A DNA stretch of 64,000 bases from Nitrosomonadales bacterium (GCA_016235045.1 JACRME010000033.1:145520-209519); one strand, 5' to 3'; numbered from the stretch's first letter, positions 53,018 through 61,880 are shown. The notes: generated by a model not told the origin, from the sequence alone. Program-made: numbers and translations.

Positions 53018-54490
53018 TTATTCATCCTTTGTCTTCAACGTCGGATCGGCCTTGCCGAGAAAGAGGCGCAGCGTCAGGCGTTGCACGAAGTTGCCGTAGG
53101 GCGGCTGGAACCAGTGCGTGGGGAAGAAGCGCCGCCGCGTGAACACGGTGCGCGCGTGCGACAGTTCGCGGAAGCCTTCTTCGCCGTGGTAGTTGCCCAT
53201 GCCCGATTCGCCGATGCCGCCGAACGGCGCATCGTGGCTCACCACATGCCAGCACCAGTCGTTGAAGGTGACTCCGCCGGAGTGCGTGCGGCGCCGCAGT
53301 TCGTCGCGCTCCGCCGCATCGCGGCTGAAGCAATACAGCGCGAGCGGACGGTCGTTGCCGTTGATATGGCGGATGGCGTCGTCCAGCGTGTCATAGGGAA
53401 TGACAGGCAGCACCGGGCCGAACAGTTCCTCCTGCATGATACGCATGTCGGGCGTGCAATCGGTGACGATGTGCAGCGGCATCCTGCGTCCGTCGCGCTC
53501 GGCGAGATAGTGGGCGCAGGGGGTCACCTTCGCCCCTTTGGCGCGCGCCTCGTTGAGCAGGCCGTTGAGGCGCGCCGCATGGCGGTCGTCCACCACCCAG
53601 GTCAGGTCGTTGCCTGCGAGCGTGGCGCCGAACATCGAAACGTAGGCGTCTTTCGCGGCCGCGACGAACCCGGCCAGGTGTTCGCGCGGCACCAGCGCAT
53701 AGTCGGGCGAGACGCAGACCTGGCCGCAATTGGCGACCTTGCCGTGCGCAACGCGCCGCGCCGCATCGGCCAGCGGGTAGTTGCGCGTGACCACGGCGGG
53801 CGATTTGCCGCCGAGTTCCAGCGTCACCGGGATGAGGTTCTCGGCGGCGGTGCGCATCACCGTCCTGCCGACCGCACTCGACCCGGTGAACACGATGTGG
53901 TCGAAAGGCTGCGCGCTGAACGTCGCCGGATCGGTGAGTTCCTCGCCCACCAGGGCGACCTCATCTTCGGCGAACACCTCGCCGAGCAGCCGTTCCAGCA
54001 CGGCATTGGTCGCGGGCGTGGAAGGCGGCATCTTGAGCATTGCGCGATTGCCTGCTGCCAGCGCGGCAATGAGCGGGCCGAAGGCGAGATAGACCGGGAA
54101 GTTCCACGGCACCACGATGCCCACCATGCCCTTGGGCTGGTAGTGCACGCGCAGCCCGTTGCCGCTGAGCAGCAGTTCGTTGCGGCGGCGGCTGGGCCGC
54201 ATCCAGCGCCGCACATGCGAGATGGCGTGGTTCGCCGCCAGCGTGGTGCCGAGCAGATCGAGAATCTTCGACTCGGTGTGCGAGCGGTAGCCGAAGTCGC
54301 GGCACATCGCATCGGCAAGCAGGTCCTGGTAGCGTGCGAGTTGCCGTTTCAGCGCCTTGAGTTTGCGGATGCGCTCGTCCGCAGCGGGACAGGGCGCGGC
54401 CATGATGGCGGAGCGCTGGGCGGCGATCAGGCGGCCGATGCGCTCGCCGGCGTCGCTTTCGAGACGGGACTGGCGGGCGGGTTCGTTCAT
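53018..54490 (-). CDS. Coniferyl-aldehyde dehydrogenase-like NAD(P) aldehyde dehydrogenase
   Basis: The product has 490 residues from the ATG at 54490, with GGAGG eight bases upstream. ALDH signatures are VVPWNFPVYLAFGPLIAALAAGN, FTGSSAVGRTVM, the catalytic Glu in LELGGKSPAVV and the catalytic Cys in NCGQVCVSPDY; the C-terminal FRELSHARTVFTRRRF is typical of the coniferyl-aldehyde group. It oxidises aldehydes to acids. With the adjacent GMC oxidase it could process an aromatic or aliphatic alcohol. The in vivo substrate is unknown. Confidence 0.91.
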   Translation of the reverse strand: MNEPARQSRLESDAGERIGRLIAAQRSAIMAAPCPAADERIRKLKALKRQLARYQDLLADAMCRDFGYRSHTESKILDLLGTTLAANHAISHVRRWMRPSRRRNELLLSGNGLRVHYQPKGMVGIVVPWNFPVYLAFGPLIAALAAGNRAMLKMPPSTPATNAVLERLLGEVFAEDEVALVGEELTDPATFSAQPFDHIVFTGSSAVGRTVMRTAAENLIPVTLELGGKSPAVVTRNYPLADAARRVAHGKVANCGQVCVSPDYALVPREHLAGFVAAAKDAYVSMFGATLAGNDLTWVVDDRHAARLNGLLNEARAKGAKVTPCAHYLAERDGRRMPLHIVTDCTPDMRIMQEELFGPVLPVIPYDTLDDAIRHINGNDRPLALYCFSRDAAERDELRRRTHSGGVTFNDWCWHVVSHDAPFGGIGESGMGNYHGEEGFRELSHARTVFTRRRFFPTHWFQPPYGNFVQRLTLRLFLGKADPTLKTKDE

Positions 54491-54541
54491 GAAAACCTCC
54501 ACGGAAGTGGGATGCGAAATATTAAACCAATGCCGGCTACT

Positions 54542-55030
54542 TCATTCGGCAAGATGGACGCGCTCGATAAAATCGTCCCAGGAAAGCTTGGTGAGTTCGG
54601 GACTCAAGTCGTGGCTCTTGATCACGGCGCGGGTGATCACGGTCTGGGTTGGCGGTCCTTCGAACCCGTCCAGCCCTTCGCTGAATTCCAGCCTGCCGTC
54701 ATGGGTCACTTTGGCCCAGATGCCGTAGCAGATATCGCACGATCCGCTGCGATACAGGGAAAGCGTCAATTCGTATTTCCCGTCGCTCAAACTGCATTGT
54801 TTCCGGATGGTGTTACGGCCGTAATAAAGCGACCACAAATCCCACTGGTCCGGCTTCATGCCCCGAACCAGGCTTTCTCCGGCACTGCCGGAGGCGCCTT
54901 GATAAGTCAGCAGCAATATGTCTTTCGCCTGGTTGCACTGGAATCCCACCACCGTGTAGATATCGTACATGGAGCCCGCATGGGTGGGGGCGGTGAGCAG
55001 CAGCAGAAGCAGGCCAAAATAATATTTCAT
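54542..55030 (-). CDS. Hypothetical exported protein
   Basis: The product has 162 residues with a signal peptide (about 1-18, ending THA). Mature residues have beta-strand character and four Cys (FQCNQAK, RKQCSLSD, GSCDICYG); the DICYG pair is not followed by His, so it is not a haem site. No family is recognised. Composition is slightly more AT-rich than its neighbours. Confidence 0.7.
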   Translation of the reverse strand: MKYYFGLLLLLLTAPTHAGSMYDIYTVVGFQCNQAKDILLLTYQGASGSAGESLVRGMKPDQWDLWSLYYGRNTIRKQCSLSDGKYELTLSLYRSGSCDICYGIWAKVTHDGRLEFSEGLDGFEGPPTQTVITRAVIKSHDLSPELTKLSWDDFIERVHLAE

Positions 55031-55094
55031 TGCATGCTATTCCCGCGAACGGATCGAGCTGAATTGAAAATGGCTAACTGCGCATGGGGGGGAA

Positions 55095-55349
55095 TTACGA
55101 TATTTTCAGCTGGGATTTGGATTTCCTGCCCGGAGCGGCGGGCGGGATATACCCGGCCAGACGGCACTTGATGCCCTCGATCTTTTTGCCTTTCTCATAC
55201 CTGATCGAATGGCATGCCATCACCTCGCCTTTGGCGGCGAGTTCCGACAATTGGATTCGAACATTTGCGACGGAAACGCCGATGGCGCCGGCGATCTCCG
55301 TATCCAGCTGTTCGCCGTGCGTTTTCAAATACTTAAGGATTGGATTCAT
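55095..55349 (-). CDS. Small winged-helix-like protein
   Basis: The product has 84 residues. The first 50 (ILKYLKTHGEQLDTEIAGAI, GVSVANVRIQLSELAAKGEV) look like a winged helix-turn-helix, with a basic C-terminal tail (GRKSKSQLK). It may bind DNA or RNA. No family could be named. It lies between two unrelated genes on the same strand. Confidence 0.6.
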   Translation of the reverse strand: MNPILKYLKTHGEQLDTEIAGAIGVSVANVRIQLSELAAKGEVMACHSIRYEKGKKIEGIKCRLAGYIPPAAPGRKSKSQLKIS

Positions 55350-55468
55350 GGTCTCGTTACCGCACCCTGGATGGCGCTCAGGGCTCTAATGTACAGGTAT
55401 GGTCGGGATAGGACAAATCTCTTTCGAAATGCGCTGAAATCGCGTTTCCGGCCAAACCGGGCGAATTA

Positions 55469-56092
55469 TTACGGCTTTCGCAACACGATGCTGCGAAACC
55501 ATCCGCCGCCTATCAACGGCACATCGCTGACAACCTGCAGATCGGGTGCGGCGCCCAGCACATTTTCGAACACCACATCCATGCGCGTGGCGAAACGCCG
55601 GGTGACGACGTTGAACAAACGGCGCAGCGGAGCGCGCTGTTGCGGGTGCAGGAATTTATCGAACAGCAGGATCGTTCCTCCGGGCTTCAGCACGCGCGCT
55701 GCCTCGCTCAGGCAGCGCTGCGGTTCCGGCACCACCGCGAGGATGAGGTGCAGCACCACGCAATCGAACTGTGCATCGGCGAACGGCAGGTCCATGCTGT
55801 CGCCCAGCACGAATTCCACATCCAGTTTCCCGGCGCGCGGCCTGGCGCGCGCCAGCATGGCCGGGTTGAAATCGAGCGCGGTGTAGCGGTGCATATCCGG
55901 CAGCAGCGGCAGATCCAGCCCGGTGCCGACGCCGCTGATGAGCACCTTCCCCGGCGAGTCCGTCGGCAAGGCCGAAAACGAAGCCCTGCGCGCATTGCGC
56001 ATCGGGCCCTCGATGAAGACATCGTAGACCGGTGCGAAAAAGGTATAGCTCGCACGCAGCAGCGGATTCCGGCGGTAAGGTTGGTCGTGCAT
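55469..56092 (-). CDS. Class I SAM-dependent methyltransferase (UbiE/PMT-like)
   Basis: The product has 207 residues from the ATG at 56092; GGAG lies upstream. SAM motifs are VLISGVGTGLDLPLLP, YTALDFNPAMLARARP and FDCVVLHLILAVVPEP, then LKPGGTILLFDKF. The N-terminal SYTFFAPVYDVFIEG resembles the UbiE/phospholipid N-methyltransferase group. The substrate is unknown. The start lies 2 bases after the oxyR stop, so both are probably on one transcript. Confidence 0.86.
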   Translation of the reverse strand: MHDQPYRRNPLLRASYTFFAPVYDVFIEGPMRNARRASFSALPTDSPGKVLISGVGTGLDLPLLPDMHRYTALDFNPAMLARARPRAGKLDVEFVLGDSMDLPFADAQFDCVVLHLILAVVPEPQRCLSEAARVLKPGGTILLFDKFLHPQQRAPLRRLFNVVTRRFATRMDVVFENVLGAAPDLQVVSDVPLIGGGWFRSIVLRKP

Positions 56093-56094
56093 GG

Positions 56095-57000
56095 TCACTC
56101 CAGATGCTGGATACCGGTTATTTTAGCCTGCGCTACGGCTTGTGCCAGTGCGTCGATGGCCTGCGTGCGCGCAAAACTTTTGCGCCAGGCCAGCGCGATA
56201 CGGCGCGAGGGAACCGGCTTGGCGAACGGGATGACGCTCAACAGGCGGCTGCGATAGCGCGTGCTGTTGGCCGAAGCGGGCAGCACGGTAATGCCGTGGC
56301 CGGAGGCGACCATGTTGCGGATGGTCTCCAGCGAGGTGCCGTTCTGGATCTGCGCGCCCTTGCGGCTCAGGTCGGGGCAGGCCTCCGCCACCTGGTTGCT
56401 GAAGCAGTGCCCGGAGTTCAGCAGCAACACTTTCTCCCCGGACAACTCCGGCGCCTTGATGCTGCGCCGCTCCGCCCAGCGGTGCTCGGTACTCACCACC
56501 ACCTCGAACGGCTCGTCATATAAAGCTCGGGTCAGGATGCCGGCGTCGCCGAACGGCAGTGCGATGACGATGACATCCAGCTTGCCGTTGCGCAGCAGGG
56601 CATCCAGATTTGCGGTGATGTTCTCCTCCACCTCCAGCGGCATCTGCGGTGCGACCTTCTTCAGCGCGGGAATGAGGTCGGGCAGCAGGTAGGGGCCGAC
56701 GCTGTGGATGACGCCGATGTGCAACGGTGCCGCGAGTTGGTTCCGGCCTTGCGAGGCGATCTCGCGGAGGTGCTCGGCTTCTTCCAGCACTCGTTGCGCC
56801 TGCTCCACAATGGCGCTGCCGACCGGTGTGAGCGTGACGTCGTTCTTGCCGCGCTCGAATATCTTGAGTCCCAGTTCTTGTTCCAGCTTCTGTATCGCCA
56901 GCGAAAGAGCGGGCTGGCTGATGAAAGCCTTTTCCGCCGCGCGGCGGAAATTGCGCTCCTGTGCCACGGCGACGATGAAGCGCAGTTCGTTGAGGGTCAT
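56095..57000 (-). CDS. oxyR: LysR-type peroxide sensor OxyR
   Basis: The product has 301 residues. The N-terminal LysR helix-turn-helix is NFRRAAEKAFISQPALSLAIQKLE. In the regulatory domain two Cys fall at 199 and 208 (GHCFSNQVAEAC), the same numbering and spacing as the peroxide-sensing pair of E. coli OxyR. This supports a true peroxide sensor rather than another LysR protein. It is divergent from the rubrerythrin-rubredoxin-dps-reductase cluster, its probable target. Confidence 0.93.
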   Translation of the reverse strand: MTLNELRFIVAVAQERNFRRAAEKAFISQPALSLAIQKLEQELGLKIFERGKNDVTLTPVGSAIVEQAQRVLEEAEHLREIASQGRNQLAAPLHIGVIHSVGPYLLPDLIPALKKVAPQMPLEVEENITANLDALLRNGKLDVIVIALPFGDAGILTRALYDEPFEVVVSTEHRWAERRSIKAPELSGEKVLLLNSGHCFSNQVAEACPDLSRKGAQIQNGTSLETIRNMVASGHGITVLPASANSTRYRSRLLSVIPFAKPVPSRRIALAWRKSFARTQAIDALAQAVAQAKITGIQHLE

Positions 57001-57017
57001 GGCGGTTCCTTTTGCGC

Positions 57018-57184
57018 CGTCATTCCGGCGAAGGCCGGAATCCAGCGTAGTTATTCAACATGTCTTTGGTTTTGTCCTGCTACGCAGGATTTATTCAACC
57101 GACTGGATTCCGGCTTTCGCCGGATAACCAGCGACTTGCTCGCTTGCGAGCTTAGTCGATTGGCTAGTTGTTCCATCAATGACG
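57018..57184. repeat. REP-like paired palindrome interrupted by a 54-bp element
   Basis: The left unit (cgtcattccggcgaaggccg) and spacer (ttattcaacatg ... ggttttgtcctgctacgcag) match the copy at 49699. The right unit reads gattccggctttcgccgga, is broken by 54 bases (57125-57178), then resumes with atgacg. Removing the insert restores the expected palindrome exactly. Confidence 0.85.
57125..57178. mobile_element. 54-bp hairpin mini-element nested in a REP unit (copy 1)
   Basis: The ends are TAACCAGCGA on the left and TGGCTAGTTGTTCCATCA on the right; the centre is a stem gctcgc/gcgagc. The second copy at 63926-63985 shares the ends but has a different, still self-complementary stem. No target duplication is visible. 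The term mobile element is an inference from the two precise nested insertions. Confidence 0.6.
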
Positions 57185-57305
57185 CGGCTTTATGATTTGC
57201 ATAATAAATCACTCCGGTTGAAACAATCAATTGGATTGATAAATGGCGGAAGCCTACATTGCGTCCGTGGGCAACGCGCCCCGATCAACCAACCAGGAGA
57301 ACACC

Positions 57306-57779
<474 letters not shown>

Positions 57780-57807
57780 TCACGAACGAACAACCAAGGA
57801 GAACGAC

Positions 57808-57981
57808 ATGAAAGTTTGGCAATGTGTGGTGTGCGGATTCGTCTATGATGAAAAGGTCGGTTTGCCGGAAGAAGGCATCAAACCCGGTACGGCATGGGCG
57901 GATATTCCAAATGATTGGGCTTGTCCGGATTGTGGTGTGGCGAAGGCCGACTTCGAAATGATCGAAATGGTCGGGGTCTAG
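57808..57981 (+). CDS. Rubredoxin
   Basis: The product has 57 residues; AAGGAGA precedes the ATG. Four Cys in CVVCG and CPDCG bind one iron, and [22 protein letters not shown] is the standard rubredoxin sequence. It should pass electrons from the reductase at 58.6 kb to rubrerythrin. Confidence 0.96.
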   Translation: MKVWQCVVCGFVYDEKVGLPEEGIKPGTAWADIPNDWACPDCGVAKADFEMIEMVGV

Positions 57982-58008
57982 GCTGCCAGTCTGTCAAAGG
58001 AGAGCATC

Positions 58009-58503
58009 ATGAGCAAAGTCAAAGCGAACACATCCAGCATCAACATCGGCCTGTCCGAAAAGGACCGGCATAACATCGCCGGCGGCCTGTCGCGGATGTT
58101 GGCGGATACCTACACGCTGTATCTCAAGACGCACAACTTCCACTGGAACGTCACCGGCCCCATGTTCCAGACCCTGCACCTGATGTTCATGACGCAATAC
58201 ACCGAAACATGGAACGCGGTGGATCTGGTGGCCGAGCGCATCCGCGCGCTGGGCTATCCGGCGCCCGGCTCCTACAAGGAGTTCGCCGCGCTGACCAGCA
58301 TCAAGGACAGCAGCGGCAACGTCAGCGCGAAAGAGATGATCAAGCAACTCGTCGACGGCCAGGAGACCGTAGTGCGCACGGCGCGAGAAGTGTTGCCGGT
58401 GGCCGAGAAGGCGGGCGACCAGCCGACGGTCGACCTGCTCTCCGCAAGGATGGAGGTCCACGAGAAGAATGCGTGGATGCTGCGGAGCCTGCTGGAGGAA
58501 TAA
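58009..58503 (+). CDS. dps: Dps-family ferritin-like DNA-protection protein
   Basis: The product has 164 residues; AAAGGAGA lies upstream. Ferroxidase-site residues are in YLKTHNFHWNVTGPMF and QTLHLMFMTQYTETWNAVDLVAERIRALG. The protein should form a 12-subunit shell that oxidises and stores Fe(II) using peroxide, limiting Fenton chemistry. The placement between rubredoxin and its reductase fits a peroxide and iron stress operon. Confidence 0.95.
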   Translation: MSKVKANTSSINIGLSEKDRHNIAGGLSRMLADTYTLYLKTHNFHWNVTGPMFQTLHLMFMTQYTETWNAVDLVAERIRALGYPAPGSYKEFAALTSIKDSSGNVSAKEMIKQLVDGQETVVRTAREVLPVAEKAGDQPTVDLLSARMEVHEKNAWMLRSLLEE

Positions 58504-58504
58504 A

Positions 58505-58541
58505 TCTGTGTGGTGGGCACAAAAACGTGCCCACCACACAA
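58505..58541. repeat. GTGGGCAC palindrome
   Basis: tgtgtggtgggcac and gtgcccaccacaca pair with a short AAAAAC loop. The same GTGGGCAC/GTGCCCAC core ends the composite repeats near 37.6 and 38.7 kb. It could act as a terminator or a processing site between dps and the reductase gene. Confidence 0.65.
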
Positions 58542-58561
58542 TTGCGATCTGAGGAGAACCC

Positions 58562-59698
58562 ATGAACCCCATCATCGTGCTGGGCAGCGGCCTGGCGGGC
58601 TACACCGTTGTCCGCGAACTGCGCAAACTCAACCGCGACATCCCCATCACGCTGGTGTCGCGCGACAACGGCGATTACTACTCCAAGCCCATGTTGTCGA
58701 ACGCCTTCGCGCAGAACAAGGATGCGGCCAAGTTGGTCATCACACCGGCAGCCGAGATGGCGAAACAACTCGGCATCGCGCTGCTGGTCGAGACCGAAGT
58801 CCATGCCATCGACCGAATCGGCAAACAACTGGACACCACCTCGGGCACGCTGCACTACGACAAACTGGTACTGGCGCTGGGCGCCGACCCCATCCGCATT
58901 CCGCTACAGGGTGATGTCGCGAACGTAGTGATGTCGGTGAACGACTTGGCCGATTACGCCAAGCTGCGTGTGGCGTTGGGCAAGGCGAAGTCCATCGCCA
59001 TCATGGGCGGCGGACTCATCGGCTGCGAATTCGCCAACGACCTCGCCGTTGCCGGATACGCCGTCAGCGTCATCGATCCCGGCCTCTGGCCGCTCGCCAG
59101 TTTGATGCCGAAACAAGCGGGAGAACAATTGCTGCAACCGCTGGCAGAACTCGGTGTGCAATGGCGCTTCGGCACCACCGTGCAGCGCATGGACAAAGCC
59201 GCCGTCGGTTACGCGCTCACCCTTGCCGACGGCAGTTCGCTGAACGCCGACCTCGTGCTTTCCGCTGTCGGCCTGCGTCCGCGCACCCAGCTCGCAAAGG
59301 ATGCCGGCATCACCGTCAATCGCGGCATCGTGGTGGATGAGCGGCTGTGCAGTAGCGACGACTCGATATTCGCGCTGGGCGATTGCGCCGAGATTGCAGG
59401 CAAGGTGCAGCCATTCGTTCTGCCCATCATGCATGCCGGTCGCGCGCTGGCGCGCGTGCTGAACGGCGAGGATGCGAAAGTCGAATTCCCCGCCATGCCC
59501 GTGGTGGTGAAGACCCCGGCGCATCCCGTTGCCGTCGCACCGGTGGCGCGCGATGCGGTCGGTGTATGGCAGGAACTGGCGGCGGGGCAGGGCGTGAAGA
59601 TGGGATTCGTCGATGCGCTGAACAACCTGACCGGGTTTGTGCTCACGGGGGAGTATGCAGGGGAGCGGAGCGAGATGGCAAAGCGGCTTGCGATGTAG
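58562..59698 (+). CDS. Rubredoxin-NAD(+) reductase-like FAD oxidoreductase
   Basis: The product has 378 residues; GAGGAGA precedes the ATG. It is a two-dinucleotide-fold flavoprotein: FAD site IIVLGSGLAGYTVVRELRK, NAD site SIAIMGGGLIGCEFANDLA, and the late FAD motif IFALGDCAEIAG. The N-terminal YYSKPMLSNAFAQNKDA is typical of rubredoxin reductases. It should move electrons from NAD(P)H to rubredoxin and then rubrerythrin, completing a peroxide reductase chain. Confidence 0.9.
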   Translation: MNPIIVLGSGLAGYTVVRELRKLNRDIPITLVSRDNGDYYSKPMLSNAFAQNKDAAKLVITPAAEMAKQLGIALLVETEVHAIDRIGKQLDTTSGTLHYDKLVLALGADPIRIPLQGDVANVVMSVNDLADYAKLRVALGKAKSIAIMGGGLIGCEFANDLAVAGYAVSVIDPGLWPLASLMPKQAGEQLLQPLAELGVQWRFGTTVQRMDKAAVGYALTLADGSSLNADLVLSAVGLRPRTQLAKDAGITVNRGIVVDERLCSSDDSIFALGDCAEIAGKVQPFVLPIMHAGRALARVLNGEDAKVEFPAMPVVVKTPAHPVAVAPVARDAVGVWQELAAGQGVKMGFVDALNNLTGFVLTGEYAGERSEMAKRLAM

Positions 59699-59752
59699 GG
59701 GGGTTGGGCAGAGAATCTGCATCTGCTTCGAAATTGTAATTTGAGGTGCGAC

Positions 59753-60709
59753 ATGGATGCTGCGCTGCATATTGGTGAGCCCTGGATGTGGGCGGCTTTC
59801 ATCGGCTTTGTTCTGGTGATGCTTGCCGTCGATTTGTTTTTGTTCGGCGGTGACAAGGTGCACAGGGTCAGCTTCAGGGAAGCGGTGGCTTGGTCATCTG
59901 TCTGGTTTACGCTGGCCATGCTGTTCAACCTCGGGTTGTGGCGTTATCTCAACGGGGCATACGGCAGCGAAGTGGCGGACATCAAGGCCATGGAGTTTCT
60001 GACCGGTTACCTGATCGAGAAATCGCTCGCGGTCGACAATATCTTCGTTTTCCTGATGATCTTCACTTTCTTCGCCGTGCCGCCAGAAATCCAGCGGCGC
60101 GTGCTGATTTACGGCGTGATCGGTGCGATCGTGTTGCGTGCCGTCATGATTCTGGCGGGTACCTGGCTGGTGCAGGAGTTCCACTGGATTCTGTATCTAT
60201 TCGGAGCTTTCCTGGTCGTCACCGGTATCAAAATGCTGATATTTGCCGAGGCCGAACCCGACCTTGGAAAAAATCCGCTGCTCAACTGGGTCAAGCGCCA
60301 TCTGCGGCTGACACCGGACTATCGCGGCGAAAAGTTCTGGGTGCGTGAAAACGGGGTGCGCATGTTCACGCCGCTGTTTTTGGTGCTGGTCATGATCGAG
60401 TTGTCCGACCTGATATTTGCGGTCGACTCGATCCCGGCGATCTTCGCGATCACCACCGATCCGTTCATCGTCTTCACCTCGAACATCTTTGCCATTCTGG
60501 GCCTGCGCGCGATGTATTTCCTGCTGGCCGGCATGGCCCAGCGTTTCCACTTGCTGAAATACGGCCTGGCCATGGTGCTGGTGTTCGTGGGAAGCAAGAT
60601 GCTGATCGTCGACTTTTACAAAATCCCCGTGGGGCTATCGCTGGGCATCGTCGGCATCATCATCGCCACCTTCATGTTTGCCAGCCTGTGGGTGACTCGC
60701 AACAAGTGA
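59753..60709 (+). CDS. TerC/Alx-family membrane protein
   Basis: The product has 318 residues with about eight or nine membrane helices. The start at 59753 has TTGAGGTG upstream. Family blocks are YLIEKSLAVDNIFVFLMIFTFFAVP and ELSDLIFAVDSIPAIFAITTDPFIVFTSNIFAILGLRAMYF, with conserved acidic residues inside membrane segments. TerC/Alx proteins export or handle metal ions such as manganese. That would fit metal homeostasis in an iron oxidiser, but the ion is not known here. Confidence 0.9.
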   Translation: MDAALHIGEPWMWAAFIGFVLVMLAVDLFLFGGDKVHRVSFREAVAWSSVWFTLAMLFNLGLWRYLNGAYGSEVADIKAMEFLTGYLIEKSLAVDNIFVFLMIFTFFAVPPEIQRRVLIYGVIGAIVLRAVMILAGTWLVQEFHWILYLFGAFLVVTGIKMLIFAEAEPDLGKNPLLNWVKRHLRLTPDYRGEKFWVRENGVRMFTPLFLVLVMIELSDLIFAVDSIPAIFAITTDPFIVFTSNIFAILGLRAMYFLLAGMAQRFHLLKYGLAMVLVFVGSKMLIVDFYKIPVGLSLGIVGIIIATFMFASLWVTRNK

Positions 60710-60737
60710 GCCCATCCGCAGGGACGATCAGCAAGCG

Positions 60738-60776
60738 TAGGATGGGTTGAGCAACGCGATACCCATCGCTTGTTCA
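60738..60776. repeat. GTAGGATGGGTTGAGC repeat
   Basis: gtaggatgggttgagcaacg and cgatacccatcgc form a short imperfect palindrome between the TerC gene and the PEP-CTERM-like relic, resembling widespread proteobacterial intergenic repeats. Confidence 0.5.
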
Positions 60777-60837
60777 TGTGGGGCATCGCAAGGTCAAAAC
60801 TTGCTCAACGAGGAGGGAACACTTGGTACCCGCGCGA

Positions 60838-60938
60838 TTTGTGAATGGATTTCAGTGCCGGAACCTGCCAGCCTACTCTACTTGTTCAGTACGGTTTTAG
60901 GCTATCTGAAGGGCGGCAAACCGCGGGCGCGACTATAA
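60838..60938 (+). pseudogene. Possible relic of a PEP-CTERM anchor
   Basis: An open stretch encodes SVPEPASLLYLFSTVLGYL followed by KGGKPRARL. This matches the VPEP motif, hydrophobic helix and basic tail of a PEP-CTERM signal, but no exported domain precedes it. A shared origin with real PEP-CTERM genes, followed by loss of the 5' part, is the simplest reading. Chance resemblance cannot be excluded. Confidence 0.4.
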
Positions 60939-60974
60939 TGGACACGTTCTGGTCACATTGAAATACAGCCGCTC

Positions 60975-61880
60975 ATGCCACTTTCCGCCCAGCAGTCATC
61001 CTCCTCCCTGATGAAAATCCTGCGCGAGCTGGATGCGGGGTTGATGGATCACACCTCGTGGCTCAAGGTGTTGCACCGCTCCATGGTGAGCGGCAGCGCG
61101 CCTTCGCCTTCCGATCTGATGCAGGATGCTCATTGCCACTGCCGTTTCGGCCAATGGTATTACGGCCATCCCCATCCCGAATTGCAGGAAGGGCAGTGGT
61201 TCAGCAATATCGGCGATTATCACGAGCACATGCATGCACTGGCGCGGCAACTGCTGGTCAAAAGGAATTCCGGCGAGGCGGTGGCGCCGGACGAGTACGA
61301 CCAGTTCATGGATATGGCGATCCGCTTCAAGTTGGAAGTGAGGAGCTTGCAGTCCGACATTATCAGCCGGGTGTGCGAGGTGGATCACCTGACCGGTGCG
61401 CGCAACCGCAACAGCATGCATTTCAAGCTGATGGAAGAACACGACCGCATGTCGCGCAATGACCAGCCCTGCTGCGTGTGCATGATGGACATCGACCATT
61501 TCAAGCAAGTGAACGACACCTTTGGCCATCTTGCGGGGGATAGCGTGCTTCATGCAGCCGTTCAGTTCCTGAGCAAGAAGATGCGGCGTTACGACACGAT
61601 ATTCCGCTTCGGCGGCGAAGAGTTCCTGTTCTGCCTTCCCAATACCGGGGCCCGGGAGGCTTTCACCATCGTGGACCGGTTGCGCACCGAACTGGCGGCG
61701 ATGCCCATCCATCTCAAGGAACATGGCGATGTTTTCATTACGGCGTCATTTGGCCTGGTCAGCATGAATCCGGACGAGCCGGTGGATGACGGCATACAGA
61801 AGGCCGACCATGCCCTGCTGTGCGCCAAGGCGGCCGGACGCAACCGGGTCTGCCTGTGGGATGTGCCGGTTGGCGAGTGA
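60975..61880 (+). CDS. Diguanylate cyclase with N-terminal zinc-binding CZB domain (DgcZ-like)
   Basis: The product has 301 residues, soluble. The CZB domain (about 15-110) has candidate zinc ligands His26, Cys56 (CRFGQW), His83 and His87 (HEHMH), the same pattern as E. coli DgcZ. The GGDEF domain (about 135-300) keeps the active FGGEEF motif and an RxxD inhibitory site (RRYD) five residues before it. It should make c-di-GMP in a zinc-controlled way. It lies downstream of a TerC-type metal protein, a suggestive but unproven link. Confidence 0.9.
   Translation: MPLSAQQSSSSLMKILRELDAGLMDHTSWLKVLHRSMVSGSAPSPSDLMQDAHCHCRFGQWYYGHPHPELQEGQWFSNIGDYHEHMHALARQLLVKRNSGEAVAPDEYDQFMDMAIRFKLEVRSLQSDIISRVCEVDHLTGARNRNSMHFKLMEEHDRMSRNDQPCCVCMMDIDHFKQVNDTFGHLAGDSVLHAAVQFLSKKMRRYDTIFRFGGEEFLFCLPNTGAREAFTIVDRLRTELAAMPIHLKEHGDVFITASFGLVSMNPDEPVDDGIQKADHALLCAKAAGRNRVCLWDVPVGE

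Noticed and set aside
54542..55030. CDICYG in the exported hypothetical protein as a haem site
   Set aside because: The residue after the second Cys is Tyr, not His, so it is not a c-type haem motif.
53012..55171. A 719-codon plus-strand frame opposite the aldehyde dehydrogenase
   Set aside because: Antisense shadow of a complete ALDH with all catalytic motifs.
57125..57178. Integron attC site as an explanation for the hairpin mini-element
   Set aside because: The outer motifs do not match the attC core (GTTRRRY and RYYYAAC), and no integron integrase or cassette array is present.
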